Positions 18,327 to 29,537 of a stretch of 44,137 bases of DNA are shown one piece after another (within the stretch, counting starts at the first letter, position 1; the number at the start of each line of letters is the position of its first letter). The position numbers were made by a program, and so were the translations under genes. Source of the stretch: Coriobacteriaceae bacterium (GTDB taxonomy: Bacteria > Actinomycetota > Coriobacteriia > Coriobacteriales > Eggerthellaceae); assembly GCA_031256895.1 (NCBI GenBank), contig JAIRPR010000064.1, forward strand, positions 1 through 44,137, read 5' to 3'. The notes under the pieces were generated by a model. It was not told the DNA's origin and ran no database searches. It saw nothing but the letters and a program-made list of their open reading frames with translations.

Positions 18327-21300
18327 ACCGGCCTTCCGAAAAGGTCCCCGATCTCCGAAAGCAGGGCGGCATTGCGGGCATCCACGGTAAGGGGCAGTTC
18401 TGCCCTGAACTTCCGCCCGTCGCTTTGGCTCACGAACAGCACCACGCCGTCGCGCCCCGGATGGGCTTGCAGGATGCGGTTCAGCTTCATGGATGCGGTC
18501 TGGTTGAACTCTGCCGAGGCCACCTTGAGCTCCAGATGGACAGGTCCGCTGCCGTCTGCGTCACTCAGCTCAAGCGCCTCGGCATCGAAGACGAGCAGCT
18601 GGTTCCCCCGGTCTGAATGTTCGAACTTGCCTTTCACCTTGATGATGGCATCTTCTTTGATGACCTCTTTGGCCTCTTCGAACTTGAAGCAGACGCATTC
18701 GATATGCCCGGTCGTATCCTCTAACACGAAGTTCGCCATCTTCTTGCCAAGCTTCGTGAAACGTTCGTTCACGCCCGAGACCATGCCCACGAAGGTCCCC
18801 GAAGGTATGTCTTTCTCACGCTCTGCCAGGTCACCAAGGCTGAAGGGCGACATACGCGCTATGAGCGACTCGTAGGGCTGGAGTGGATGCTCGGAAACGT
18901 AGATCTTCAGGATCTCCTTCTCGAAGGCCAGCTTCACCCGTTTCTCCCATTCGATGCCGTCGGGGGCGGGTATGTCTTGGCCGAAGCCCGAATCAGGCTC
19001 GTCGGCAAAGAGGTCGAACATGCTGGTCTGGCCTGCGTCGCGGTCGCGCTGGCGCTTCGAGGCCATTTCAAGGAGCTGCGTCTCATCGATGAAGCCCATG
19101 AGCTGCTTGCGCGTGTAACCGGTCGAATCGAAGGCTCCCGCCTTGATGAGCGCGTCGAGCACCTTGCGGTTGTAGCATTTCGAATCCATGCGGTTCACGT
19201 AATCGTGGAGCGAGGTGAAACGCCCGCCGGCTCTGCGTTCTTTGACGACCTCTTCGGCCACCTTCTCCCCCACGCCCCGGATGCCGGCTAGCCCGAAGCG
19301 GATGCCTTCTTCGGTGGGGGTGAAATCGAGGTTCGAGGTGTTGATGTCGGGCGGCATGACCGGGATGCCGGAATGGTTGCAGCTTGCGATATACTTCATC
19401 AGACGGTCGGCATTGCCCATGTACGAGGAAAGCACGGCTGCCATATAGTCGAAGGGGTAATGTGCCTTGATGTAGGCGGTGCGCATGACGATGACCGCGT
19501 AAGCCGCGGAATGCGACTTGTTGAAGGCGTACTTCGCGAACTTCTCGGCATCTTCCCATATCCTTTTCGCGACCTCGAGCGAATAGCCGTTCTGGACGGC
19601 GCCGTTGTTCCAATCCTCTTGCAGTTGGCGCATGATGTCGATGTTCTTCTTGCCCATGGCCTTGCGCAGCTTGTCGGCCTTGCCGGCCGAGAAGCCGCAC
19701 ATCCGCATGGACACCTGCATGATCTGTTCCTGGTAGACCATGGTGCCATAGGTCTCTTCCAAGATGGGGCGCAGACGGTCGTCATAATAGTTGACCTGGG
19801 TCTGGCCTTTCGCGCACTTCACGAAGTCGTCCACCATGCCCGACTCCAAGGGGCCGGGGCGGTTCAGGGCGATAGAGGCCACGATGTCAGAGAAATGGCG
19901 CGGCTTCATGCGGGCGAACAGGCTGACATACAGGGCGCTCTCCACCTGGAAGAGGCCGTCCATGTTGCCGCTGCACATGAGCTCGAAAGCGGCATTGTCG
20001 TCAAGGGGTATCTCTTCCGGCTTTATCTCCACCCCGAAGCGTTCTTTGACGTTCTTGCATGCCCGCGAGATGACCGAAAGGGTGCGCAAGCCCAGGAAGT
20101 CCATCTTCAACAGGCCAAGGTTGGGCGTATAGTGGCCGTCGTACTGGGTGATGATGTCGCCGCCCTTGGTGTCGCGCTTCATGGGGATGTGGTCAGAAAG
20201 GGGGTCGCGGCAGATGATGGTGGCGCAAGGATGCACGCCTTCGCCCCTCACGTGGCCTTCGATGGAAAGTGCCGCATCAAGCACGGCCTTGCTGTCGGGC
20301 TCGGAATCGTATGCCTTCTTGAGGTCGGGGTTCTTGGCGAAGGCTTCCTCCAGCTTGATGCCCAGCTCGTTTCCGACTATCTTGGCCAGGCGGTCGCCTA
20401 CGCTGTAGGGGTAGTCGAGCACCCGCGCCGCATCGCGGATGGCGTTCTTCGCCTGCAAGGTGCCGAAGGTGATCACGCTGGCCACGTGGTCTTCGCCATA
20501 TATCTCCTTCACATGGGCGATGACGTCGTCGCGGCGCTCGTCGTCGAAATCGACATCGATATCGGGCATCTCGACGCGTTCCTCCGAAAGGAAGCGCTCA
20601 AAGAGCAGGCCGTTCGACAAAGGGTCGAGGTCGGTGATGCCCAAGGCATAGCTCACGATGGACCCTGCGGCCGATCCGCGCCCCGGGCCCACGCCGATGC
20701 CATTGTCCTTTGCCCATTGGATGTATTCCTGTACGATAAGGAAATATGCCGGGAAGCCCTGCCGTATGATGACGTCGGCCTCGTGTTCGTAACGGGTCAT
20801 GACCTCGTCATTCAGGTCTTCGCCATAGCGGTGGTGCAGGCCTTCGAGGCACTGCTTGCGGAAATAGCTCTCCTCGGTCTCGCCTTCCGGCAGCGGGAAG
20901 CGCGGAAGGATAGGGTCGCTGTTGAGCACCACGTTGCATTTCTCGGCGATCCTCACCGTGTTGTCGCAGGCCTCATCGAAGTCTTTGAGGGCTGCCCGCA
21001 TCTCTTCCTCGGTCTTCATGTAGAACTGGTCGTTCGTGAAGCGCATGCGGTCGGGGTCGTTCATGGTGGAAGCGGTGCCGATGCACAGCAGGATGTCCTG
21101 GGCACGGGCATCCTCTTGCAAGAGGTAATGGAAGTCGTTCGTGGCAACGGTCTCCAAGCCCAGCTCGTGCGCTATCCTTGCCAGCTCGAAGTTCAGCTGG
21201 TTCTGCGTCATGCCGCCCTCGGTGGTGAGCCCTTGGTCTTGGAGCTCTATATAGAAGTCGCCCGGCTCATAGACGCTTGCCAGCTTGCGCGCCCATTCGA

Positions 21301-21775
21301 GCGCCTCGTCGAAACGGCTCTGGTCTATCATCCGGGGCACTATCCCCGCAAGGCAGGCACTGGTGGCTATGATGCCTTCAGAGTATCTTTGCAGCATGGA
21401 AAAGGTGGTGCGCGGCTTGTAGTAGAAGTTGTCGATCTGCGATTCTGAGACCAGCTTGATCAGGTTGTGGTAGCCGGTGTCGTTCTTTGCCAACAGCAGC
21501 ATGTGGTAGAGCTTGGGCTTGGCATCGCGCTTCAGTTCCTCATCAGTGGTGAAGTATATCTCACAGCCGAAGATGGGCTTCACCCGGATGCCCGTTTCCT
21601 TTTCAACGGTATCGCAGGCCTCGCTGAGCTCGGGCACCCCGCTCATCACGCCGTGGTCGGTGATGGCTATAGCCGGCATGCCCAGAGCGGCTGCACGCCG
21701 GACCATTGCTTCGATATGTGTCGCGCCATCGAGCAGCGAATACTGTGTATGGTTATGAAGATGCACGAATGCCAT
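18311..21775 (-). CDS. dnaE: DNA polymerase III alpha subunit
   Basis: 1154 aa from ATG 21775, the replicative polymerase catalytic subunit of the DnaE type. It has the N-terminal PHP domain ('FVHLHNHTQYSLLDG', 'ITDHGVMSG'), the polymerase aspartates in 'MPDIDVDFDDERR' preceded by 'GPGRGSAAGS', the 'NRPGPLESGM' and 'FNKSHSAAYA' blocks, a helix-hairpin-helix region ('GIRGVGEKVAEEV'), and a C-terminal OB fold ('GTFVGMVSGV'). The track's longer start at 21853 is rejected: the extra 26 residues match nothing in the family, and that codon lies inside the likely promoter. Co-transcribed with truA. Confidence 0.97.
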   Translation of the reverse strand: MAFVHLHNHTQYSLLDGATHIEAMVRRAAALGMPAIAITDHGVMSGVPELSEACDTVEKETGIRVKPIFGCEIYFTTDEELKRDAKPKLYHMLLLAKNDTGYHNLIKLVSESQIDNFYYKPRTTFSMLQRYSEGIIATSACLAGIVPRMIDQSRFDEALEWARKLASVYEPGDFYIELQDQGLTTEGGMTQNQLNFELARIAHELGLETVATNDFHYLLQEDARAQDILLCIGTASTMNDPDRMRFTNDQFYMKTEEEMRAALKDFDEACDNTVRIAEKCNVVLNSDPILPRFPLPEGETEESYFRKQCLEGLHHRYGEDLNDEVMTRYEHEADVIIRQGFPAYFLIVQEYIQWAKDNGIGVGPGRGSAAGSIVSYALGITDLDPLSNGLLFERFLSEERVEMPDIDVDFDDERRDDVIAHVKEIYGEDHVASVITFGTLQAKNAIRDAARVLDYPYSVGDRLAKIVGNELGIKLEEAFAKNPDLKKAYDSEPDSKAVLDAALSIEGHVRGEGVHPCATIICRDPLSDHIPMKRDTKGGDIITQYDGHYTPNLGLLKMDFLGLRTLSVISRACKNVKERFGVEIKPEEIPLDDNAAFELMCSGNMDGLFQVESALYVSLFARMKPRHFSDIVASIALNRPGPLESGMVDDFVKCAKGQTQVNYYDDRLRPILEETYGTMVYQEQIMQVSMRMCGFSAGKADKLRKAMGKKNIDIMRQLQEDWNNGAVQNGYSLEVAKRIWEDAEKFAKYAFNKSHSAAYAVIVMRTAYIKAHYPFDYMAAVLSSYMGNADRLMKYIASCNHSGIPVMPPDINTSNLDFTPTEEGIRFGLAGIRGVGEKVAEEVVKERRAGGRFTSLHDYVNRMDSKCYNRKVLDALIKAGAFDSTGYTRKQLMGFIDETQLLEMASKRQRDRDAGQTSMFDLFADEPDSGFGQDIPAPDGIEWEKRVKLAFEKEILKIYVSEHPLQPYESLIARMSPFSLGDLAEREKDIPSGTFVGMVSGVNERFTKLGKKMANFVLEDTTGHIECVCFKFEEAKEVIKEDAIIKVKGKFEHSDRGNQLLVFDAEALELSDADGSGPVHLELKVASAEFNQTASMKLNRILQAHPGRDGVVLFVSQSDGRKFRAELPLTVDARNAALLSEIGDLFGRPVWQAS

Positions 21776-21838
21776 TGTGTATGCCCTGTTCCCTTGTTGT
21801 GGACTCCGCTTGCGTGTGTGGTCGTGAACCCTTGGAGC

Positions 21839-21866
21839 GGTATACCCGCGCACTACGAAGGGTCAA
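21839..21866 (-). promoter_or_regulatory. Likely dnaE promoter
   Basis: On the minus strand, TTGACC (21861-21866), a 16-bp spacer, then TATACC (21839-21844). The predicted transcript start near 21832 leaves a leader of about 57 nt before the dnaE ATG. Confidence 0.5.
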
Positions 21867-22110
21867 GGCCTTTCCGTGAACCGGTGCCTCCTTACCTGCT
21901 CGTCAGATGTTCCCAAACCATGTGAGACCATAATAGCAGGATTCGGGGGCTTGCACAGAGAACATGCGATGGAGATTTGGTGGGCGGTTGCCTCACCCAA
22001 GACAGGCTCGCCCAAAGGCAGACTCACCCAAAGGCAGCCTCATCCAAGACAGGCTCGCCCAAAGGCAGCCTCCCCCCGCATGCCACACCGGGGAGAGGCT
22101 GCACCCATTT
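21867..22110. other. Spacer between atp operon and dnaE with direct repeats and a stem-loop
   Basis: No gene. With the dnaE promoter and leader, the gap between atpC and dnaE totals 335 bases. A 47-bp-period direct repeat (21991-22067) contains CAAGACAGGCTCGCCCAAAG twice. A stem-loop follows directly behind atpC (listed separately). Confidence 0.6.
22065..22102 (-). terminator. Stem-loop behind atpC, possible atp operon terminator
   Basis: Arms of 13 bp (GCAGCCTCCCCCC / GGGGAGAGGCTGC) pair with one mismatch around a 12-nt loop, 8 nt after the atpC stop codon. Only a weak T-stretch follows on the minus strand, so it may be an imperfect intrinsic terminator or a 3'-end stabiliser. Confidence 0.5.
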
Positions 22111-23959
<1,849 letters not shown>

Positions 23960-24889
23960 TTACTCCTCCAATGCCGCAGCGCCGCCCACGATCTCTGAGA
24001 TCTCGGTGGTGATGGCGCCTTGGCGTACACGGTTGTATATTCTGGTCAAGGTATCGACCATTTCAGTAGCATTATCGGTTGCCGACTTCATCGCGTTGCG
24101 GCGGGCGCCCTGCTCGCCGGCTGCGGAATCTATCAGGGCGTGGTACAGGGTGGTCTTGACATAGGCCGGAGCCAAGCGGTCCAGCACGGCTTCGGCGCTC
24201 GGCTCGAAGGCGAACTCCCCGTGAAGGCGGGCCTTTTCCTGGGCGGAATCCCTTTCGGCCTTCAGCTCGCGATGGTAGGTGCCCTCACGTGCGGCAAGCA
24301 GCACCCCGGTATCGACCGGCAGGATGCGTTCTTCACGTAAGACCTGTTCCGCTGCGTTCTTCGCATGGTTGTAGACGACGACTACCTCGTCGATGGCTCC
24401 GCTCGTATAGCCTTCGATGGCATAGGCCGCGATGGACGCTGCCTCTTCGACCGTGGGATCGGCGGAAAGGTCGCGGAACTCAAGGACCGGCTTGATCTTC
24501 CGGTAGTTGAAATACCCGACCGCCTTTTTGCCGCACGCTATCAGGTGGGTCTGGATGCCGATGGCTGCCTTCTCTTTCATGAGGCGCTCGACACGGCGCA
24601 AGACATTGGCATTGAAGCCGCCCGCCAGGCCACGGTCGGAGACCACAGCAACGATCAGCGTGCACTTCACCTCGTCATGTGTCTGCAGCAAGGCGCAATC
24701 GGAGCCTTTCACCAGTTCTGCAACGTGCGCCAGCATCTCGGCCATCGAATCGGCATAAGGCGTCGCGGCCTCTACGCGCTCGTTCGCACGACGGATCTTA
24801 GCGGCCGCAACCATTTCCATGGTACGCGTAATCTGCTTCGTCGAACGGACGGAGTTGATTCGCTTCTCTATGTCTTTCAGGTTGGGCAT
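23960..24889 (-). CDS. atpG: F1 ATP synthase gamma subunit
   Basis: 309 aa, the rotor shaft. It shows the conserved N-terminal 'RINSVRSTKQITRTMEMVAAAKIRRA', the 'SDRGLAGGFNANV' block, and the C-terminal 'MKSATDNATEMVDTLTRIYNRVRQGAITTEISEIVGGA' (quoted here only as the family's terminal helix region). There are 11 nt between the atpA stop and this ATG, with GGTAGG as the ribosome site. Confidence 0.97.
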   Translation of the reverse strand: MPNLKDIEKRINSVRSTKQITRTMEMVAAAKIRRANERVEAATPYADSMAEMLAHVAELVKGSDCALLQTHDEVKCTLIVAVVSDRGLAGGFNANVLRRVERLMKEKAAIGIQTHLIACGKKAVGYFNYRKIKPVLEFRDLSADPTVEEAASIAAYAIEGYTSGAIDEVVVVYNHAKNAAEQVLREERILPVDTGVLLAAREGTYHRELKAERDSAQEKARLHGEFAFEPSAEAVLDRLAPAYVKTTLYHALIDSAAGEQGARRNAMKSATDNATEMVDTLTRIYNRVRQGAITTEISEIVGGAAALEE

Positions 24890-24900
24890 GTCCTACCTGC

Positions 24901-26472
24901 CTATTCCGACGCCGAAACCGCGAACTGCGTTTTGAAGGTCTCAATGGCAGCGTTCAGATCGGATTCTATCTCGTCGGTGAACTTCTTCTCGGTGGCGACC
25001 GCAGAAAGCACTTCCGGCCTTGTGCCGCGCAGGAAGTCGATGAGCTCTCCCCTGAAACGCACGACGTCTGAGACCGGGATGTCGTCAAGGTAGCCCTTGC
25101 CGCCGGCATAGATTGATATCGCCTGCTCCTCGACAGGCATGGGCACATAGCGGCCTTGCTTCAAAAGCTCGGTCATGCGGGCGCCGCGATTGAGCTGTTG
25201 TTGGGTCGCCTTGTCGAGGTCGCTCCCGAACTGGGTGAAGGCCTGCAGCTCGCGGTAGGCGGCCAAGTCGAGGCGCAAGGACCCCGCAACCTGCTTCATC
25301 GCCTTGATCTGGGCGGAGCCTCCGACTCGGGAGACCGAGATGCCCACGTTGACAGCAGGGCGCTGCCCTTGGTAGAACAGGTCTGATACCAGGAATATCT
25401 GCCCATCGGTGATGGAGATCACGTTGGTGGGGATATAGGCCGAGACATCGCCTGCCTGGGTCTCGATGACCGGCAACGCGGTGAGCGATCCCGCGCCGTT
25501 CTTGTCCGAGAGCTTCACGGCACGTTCCAAGAGGCGTGAATGCAGGTAGAAGATGTCGCCCGGGTAGGCTTCGCGTCCGGGCGGGCGGCGCAGCGTCAAT
25601 GACATCTGGCGATAGGCGACCGCCTGTTTCGAGAGGTCGTCATAGATGCACAGCACGTGACGGCCTTTGTTGGTCTCGCTGGCAGGCTTGCCGTCTGCGC
25701 CGTTGTACATGAAGAACTCGCCCATGGCGGCGCCGGCCATGGGGGCGATGTACTGCAGGGGCGCCGAATCGGATGCCGATGCCGAGACGACGATCGTGTA
25801 ATCCATGGCGCCGTAGCGTTCAAGCGTCTCCACCAGGCCCGCAACGGTGGACGCCTTCTGGCCGATGGCCACATAGATGCAGATCATGTCTTTGCCCTTT
25901 TGGTTGATTATCGTGTCCACGATAATCGAGGTCTTACCGGTCTGGCGGTCGCCGATTATCAGCTCGCGCTGACCGCGACCGATGGGTATCATCGAGTCGA
26001 TGGCCAGGATGCCGGTCTGCATGGGCTCGCACACGCCCTGGCGCTCGATGACGCCGGGGGCGCGGAACTCGACCGGTCGCATGCCTTCGGCCTTGATGGG
26101 GCCCTTGCCGTCGATGGGCATGCCCAGGGGGTTCACGACGCGGCCTATCATCTCTTTGCCCGAAGGCACCTCTACGATACGGCCTGTCGTCCTTACCTGG
26201 TCGTTTTCTTTGATTGTCGTGACTTCGCCCAGAAGCACGGCTCCGACCTCTTCTTCTTCGAGGTTCTGGGCAAGGCCGTAGACGGTGTGCCCTTCGCTGC
26301 TCACGAACTCCAAGAGCTCGCCTGCCATGGCGTCCTTGAGGCCGTCGATACGGGCGATCCCGTCTCCGACCTGGATGACGGTACCGACCTCACGGGATTC
26401 GACGCTGGTCTCTAGGGCATCGAGCTGTTTGCGCAGCGCCTCGTCGATAGACTTTGCGGTTATCTCAGTCAC
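24901..26472 (-). CDS. atpA: F1 ATP synthase alpha subunit
   Basis: 523 aa, the non-catalytic nucleotide-binding subunit. It has '[17 protein letters not shown]', Walker A '[10 protein letters not shown]', Walker B-like '[13 protein letters not shown]', and '[19 protein letters not shown]'. The start codon is GTG 26470-26472, overlapping the atpH stop by 8 nt. GGAGGTGA lies 6 nt upstream, inside atpH. Confidence 0.98.
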   Translation of the reverse strand: MTEITAKSIDEALRKQLDALETSVESREVGTVIQVGDGIARIDGLKDAMAGELLEFVSSEGHTVYGLAQNLEEEEVGAVLLGEVTTIKENDQVRTTGRIVEVPSGKEMIGRVVNPLGMPIDGKGPIKAEGMRPVEFRAPGVIERQGVCEPMQTGILAIDSMIPIGRGQRELIIGDRQTGKTSIIVDTIINQKGKDMICIYVAIGQKASTVAGLVETLERYGAMDYTIVVSASASDSAPLQYIAPMAGAAMGEFFMYNGADGKPASETNKGRHVLCIYDDLSKQAVAYRQMSLTLRRPPGREAYPGDIFYLHSRLLERAVKLSDKNGAGSLTALPVIETQAGDVSAYIPTNVISITDGQIFLVSDLFYQGQRPAVNVGISVSRVGGSAQIKAMKQVAGSLRLDLAAYRELQAFTQFGSDLDKATQQQLNRGARMTELLKQGRYVPMPVEEQAISIYAGGKGYLDDIPVSDVVRFRGELIDFLRGTRPEVLSAVATEKKFTDEIESDLNAAIETFKTQFAVSASE

Positions 26473-27055
26473 TGGCTTTCACCTCCATCTGTGATTGTTT
26501 AAGGGTTCTTCGCGCGCCTTCGAGGTGCGATCTGATGCTGGCGTCTATCCGCCTGCCTCGGGCGCTCATGATGATGCCGCCTAGGATTGAGCGGTCGATA
26601 TGCTCGCGCAGGACCACCCTGGTGCCCAGATCGGCCGCGGCTTTCTCGCTTATCAGCTGGCGGAGGCCGTCATCGAGCGGCACGGCAGTGGTCACGTCGA
26701 CTATGTTCAAGTCGAAGCGCTGCTCAAGCTGTTCGGTGTAGCTCGCCCATACCCGGCTGACCAGGCTGAAATCGCCCCGTTGCGCCATTACGGCCAATGC
26801 CTCGACCAGAAGGGGGGTCACCCCGAGGCCGGTGAGCACATTGACCATTATGGCCTTATGCTGCTCGGGCGTATAGCGCTTGTCATCCAAGGCATTGGCA
26901 AGCTCCAGGCTCTCCCGCGTGTACCTCACCAAGGCCTCGAGCTCGTCGCGCACCTGCACGGCTGCTTCCTGTCCGCCGCTTGCGAACGCACCGTCGAGCA
27001 GAAGGCTTGCATAGGCGGCTATCTTCTTCTTGACGACCTGGCGGTTAATGGGCAT
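26465..27055 (-). CDS. atpH: F1 ATP synthase delta subunit
   Basis: 196 aa, joining F1 to the peripheral stalk. It is recognised by the helical N-terminal domain ('[10 protein letters not shown]'), the '[13 protein letters not shown]' block, and the C-terminal '[21 protein letters not shown]' region, together with its place between b and alpha. It overlaps atpF by 11 nt. Confidence 0.93.
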   Translation of the reverse strand: MPINRQVVKKKIAAYASLLLDGAFASGGQEAAVQVRDELEALVRYTRESLELANALDDKRYTPEQHKAIMVNVLTGLGVTPLLVEALAVMAQRGDFSLVSRVWASYTEQLEQRFDLNIVDVTTAVPLDDGLRQLISEKAAADLGTRVVLREHIDRSILGGIIMSARGRRIDASIRSHLEGARRTLKQSQMEVKASD

Positions 27056-27695
27056 TGAAGGTACCTGCCTCGTTCACGTAGCGCTCGACCACGCGGCGAT
27101 GCTCGGCATCGTCAAGGTCGGTGCCTATCAGCCGCGAGGCCACGGCGATAGAGGTGTCAGCCACCGTGCTCTGCAGCTCGGCGATGGCCGCCTTCTTCTC
27201 CGCCTCGATGGCTGCCCGGGCTTTGGCGATGATGCCGTCGGCTTCAGCTTGGGCACGGGCGCCCAGGTCGGCCATGGCTGCCTCGCCGGTCTTCTTCGCA
27301 TCGGCTATGATGGTTGCCGCCTGCGCCTTTGCTTCGTCGAGCTGCTGGCGGTACTCTTGGAGCAGCCTTTCGCTCTCGATGCGCGCCGCCTCGGACCTCT
27401 CAAGGGACTCCTTGATGGACGCCTCGCGCTTGTCGAGCATCGCGGCGAACATCGGCCAACCGAACTTGGCCAGCACGATGCACAAGGCGATGAAGCAGAC
27501 AAGCATGGGGATGAATTCCGCCATGTCGGGCAGAATGGCCGAGATGCCTGCGGCGCCTTCCGTGGCGCCTTCCGCTGTGGCCGCCTCCTCGTTAGCGAAG
27601 GCAGCAAGGGGGAAGGCGGTCAGCCCGGCAATGGCGGCAAGCGTGGGGGCGCAAGCCGTTGCGAGCGCCTTTTTCACTCCTGCTTTCACGTGCAT
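27045..27695 (-). CDS. atpF: Fo ATP synthase b subunit with N-terminal signal-like extension
   Basis: 216 aa from ATG 27695, or 214 aa from GTG 27689. The SD GGAGGA directly abuts the ATG but sits about 6 nt from the GTG, so GTG may be the true start. An N-terminal signal-peptide-like stretch ('KKALATACAPTLAAIAGLTAF...AAFA-NEE') comes before the normal single membrane helix ('FIPMLVCFIALCIVLAKFGWP'). The long charged coiled coil follows ('MLDKREASIKESLERSEAAR' and on), as in the peripheral stalk. The track's 296-aa version is an upstream extension in a shadow frame of atpE. The extra hydrophobic segment is unusual compared with E. coli AtpF; it could be cleaved or be a second membrane helix. 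Confidence 0.93.
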   Translation of the reverse strand: MHVKAGVKKALATACAPTLAAIAGLTAFPLAAFANEEAATAEGATEGAAGISAILPDMAEFIPMLVCFIALCIVLAKFGWPMFAAMLDKREASIKESLERSEAARIESERLLQEYRQQLDEAKAQAATIIADAKKTGEAAMADLGARAQAEADGIIAKARAAIEAEKKAAIAELQSTVADTSIAVASRLIGTDLDDAEHRRVVERYVNEAGTFNAH

Positions 27696-27738
27696 TCCTC
27701 CTTCCAGGCTTTCGTATACTTGCACTACGAACGCCTGT

Positions 27739-27957
27739 CTAGACGAGGAAGGACATGACGAAGCCGATGAGGCCGAGGGCTTCGACCAGGGCAGCACCAA
27801 TGATGAAGTTGGTGAACAGGCGCCCCGCGAGTTCCGGTTGGCGGGCCGAAGCGGTGCAGCAGCCATAGCAGGCGATGCCGATGCCGATACCGGCACCGAT
27901 GACGCCCAAGCCATACCCGACGAGCTTAAGAGCACTGAGCACGAATACTGTTTCCAC
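27739..27957 (-). CDS. atpE: Fo ATP synthase c subunit
   Basis: 72 aa from GTG 27957 (AAAGGAGG, 6-nt spacing); the track's longer start at 27987 runs through the ribosome site. It forms a two-helix hairpin with the Gly-rich first helix '[10 protein letters not shown]', the polar loop 'ARQPE', and the ion-binding Glu59 in 'ALVEALGL'. Ala follows the Glu instead of Ser/Thr and no first-helix Gln is seen, which points to proton rather than sodium coupling (inference). Three cysteines at 30-34 in helix 1 are unusual. Confidence 0.96.
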   Translation of the reverse strand: METVFVLSALKLVGYGLGVIGAGIGIGIACYGCCTASARQPELAGRLFTNFIIGAALVEALGLIGFVMSFLV

Positions 27958-27975
27958 GTTTTTCCTCCTTTGACC

Positions 27976-27995
27976 GTTTAAGGACACCCTTAAAC
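27976..27995 (-). promoter_or_regulatory. Perfect stem-loop just before the atpE ribosome site
   Basis: GTTTAAGG-GTGT-CCTTAAAC on the minus strand: 8-bp perfect arms and a 4-nt loop, ending a few nt before AAAGGAGG. It lies in the 145-nt atpB-atpE gap, the longest gap between atpB and atpC. It could protect or mark a processed 5' end that allows high c-subunit synthesis (inference). Confidence 0.5.
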
Positions 27996-28102
27996 ATCCA
28001 AGTTCTACTATTTCTTCAACCGGTTATGGAAGACCCGGCTAAAACCGAATAAATGCCCCGCCTTCATGATTGCGGGCGTTGCCTGAGGCTCACCTGTCCA
28101 TC

Positions 28103-28888
28103 CTAGTGCTCGGAAGTGGCAAGCGAGATGTACACCGCGCTCAGTATAGTGAACACATAAGCCTGCAAGAAGGCCACCAGGACCTCCAGCGCATACATGG
28201 CCACCAGGAACAAGACCCAGCCCACAGCGGGCAGGGCATACATGAGGTCGGTGTTGTTGATGGCATAGGAAATGAACAGGCTGGTCAACAAAGCGAATAT
28301 GCCCAACACCATATGCCCCGCGAACATGTTGGCATACAACCGGACCGCCAGGGTGAGCGCGCGCAGGCAGGCCGAGACCAGCTCCAGGAACCACACGATA
28401 GGCACCAGCACGATGGGCAGGCCAGAAGGGCAGAAGCTCTTCAGGTAGCCCAGGCCGCCATGGGCCTTGACACCCCAGTAGTTGAAGTACACGAACGAGA
28501 CGATAGCCAGCGCCCAGGTCACGCTGATGGACCCGGTCGGAGTCTTGCATCCGGGGATGAGGCCTACGAAGTTGCTTATCAGGATGAAGAAGAAGATCGA
28601 TGCCAGGAAGGGCACATGCCTTTTGTAGCCGTGTCCGATGGCATCCTTCGCCACCCCGCCCCGCACCAGATCATAGCCGTACTCGACCATGTTGACGAAC
28701 TTGTTCGAGGGCACCGGCTTGAGCTTGTGCGCCGCCACCAGCACGACTATCAGGGTAAGGGCAAGGCAGATGAACATCCAGAAGACATACTGCGTCAGGC
28801 CTATGCCACCTTCGCCGACCAGGAAGGCCGAATCGAAGGACGCCTTAAGATGGGGAATCTCTTCCTTTAGCGCATCAAGAGGATTCAC
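28103..28888 (-). CDS. atpB: Fo ATP synthase a subunit
   Basis: 261 aa with several membrane helices; it forms the proton half-channels. The essential Arg is R183 in 'LAVRLYANMFAGH'. Other family blocks are 'NMVEYGYDLVR', 'PFLASIFFFILISNFVGLIP', and the C-terminal 'LVAFLQAYVFTILSAVYI'. The start codon is GTG 28888 with AAGGAAAGGA upstream. First of the core atp genes. Confidence 0.97.
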   Translation of the reverse strand: MNPLDALKEEIPHLKASFDSAFLVGEGGIGLTQYVFWMFICLALTLIVVLVAAHKLKPVPSNKFVNMVEYGYDLVRGGVAKDAIGHGYKRHVPFLASIFFFILISNFVGLIPGCKTPTGSISVTWALAIVSFVYFNYWGVKAHGGLGYLKSFCPSGLPIVLVPIVWFLELVSACLRALTLAVRLYANMFAGHMVLGIFALLTSLFISYAINNTDLMYALPAVGWVLFLVAMYALEVLVAFLQAYVFTILSAVYISLATSEH

Positions 28889-29002
28889 GTTGTGTTTTCC
28901 TTTCCTTACTCATCTTGCATAAAATGTAAGTGCTGTTCCTATCGTTCCTGCACTGCACAAGGGGCCTTATCGTTACGGCACTGCGCAGAAGGCGCCCTCA
29001 GG

Positions 29003-29302
29003 TCATTTCCTGACCAGCCGGTACACGCCGTAGCCGATTGCCGATGCGATAAGCCCGCCGACCAGCGAGAGCGCGAACGGCAAGACCATGTCCCGCGCCA
29101 GAAAGACGCAGAGGAACAATATTGCCGCAAGCAAGAGGAATGATATGAGCACTCCCAGCAGCAGGGCCCCCGCTTCGCCCAAGGCAGATGTGGCCGTTGC
29201 CCGGCGCGCAAGCCGCGTCCCGAGCAACAAAGGCGCAAACCCGGCGAACCCGGAAAGCACACCTAACACGATAGCAACAACCATAGCCTGCTTTCTGAGC
29301 AC
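29003..29302 (-). CDS. Small membrane protein, possible AtpI-like
   Basis: 99 aa from GTG 29302, or 93 aa from ATG 29284. It is almost wholly hydrophobic, with three to four membrane segments ('VVAIVLGVLSGFAGFAPLLLG', 'LLLGVLISFLLLAAILFLCV', 'ALSLVGGLIASAIGYGVY') and a short basic C-terminus. It sits 114 nt upstream of atpB, where many bacteria have atpI. The sequence itself is not diagnostic, so the AtpI call rests on position and topology. Confidence 0.6.
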   Translation of the reverse strand: MLRKQAMVVAIVLGVLSGFAGFAPLLLGTRLARRATATSALGEAGALLLGVLISFLLLAAILFLCVFLARDMVLPFALSLVGGLIASAIGYGVYRLVRK

Positions 29303-29537
29303 TCCCGTTCACTTACAACAAACCAACGGGTATGGTAACGGAAAAGCCCCACCCATGACCAAGAAAGCGTCAAAACATTACAAAAAACTGGTAAATGGCA
29401 AAGCAATATGCAAGAGCCGGGCGGCCTTGGGCGCTTTCGGGGCCTTGGGCGCCGGCGGGGGTCATGAAGGCACGCAGCTTGAACAGGTCGGGGACCTTCG
29501 CGGCCTTCATGGCTTTCAGGGCCCTTGGGCACCGGCA

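Noticed and set aside
19373-21448. 691-aa plus-strand ORF within dnaE
   Set aside because: Antisense shadow of a highly conserved gene; its protein has no recognisable domain.
21776-21853. Longer dnaE start
   Set aside because: The extra residues have no family match and the codon lies in the spacer of the likely promoter.
29303-29537. Promoter for the atp operon (TTGACG near 29370)
   Set aside because: No acceptable -10 lies at the right distance; the call would be guesswork.
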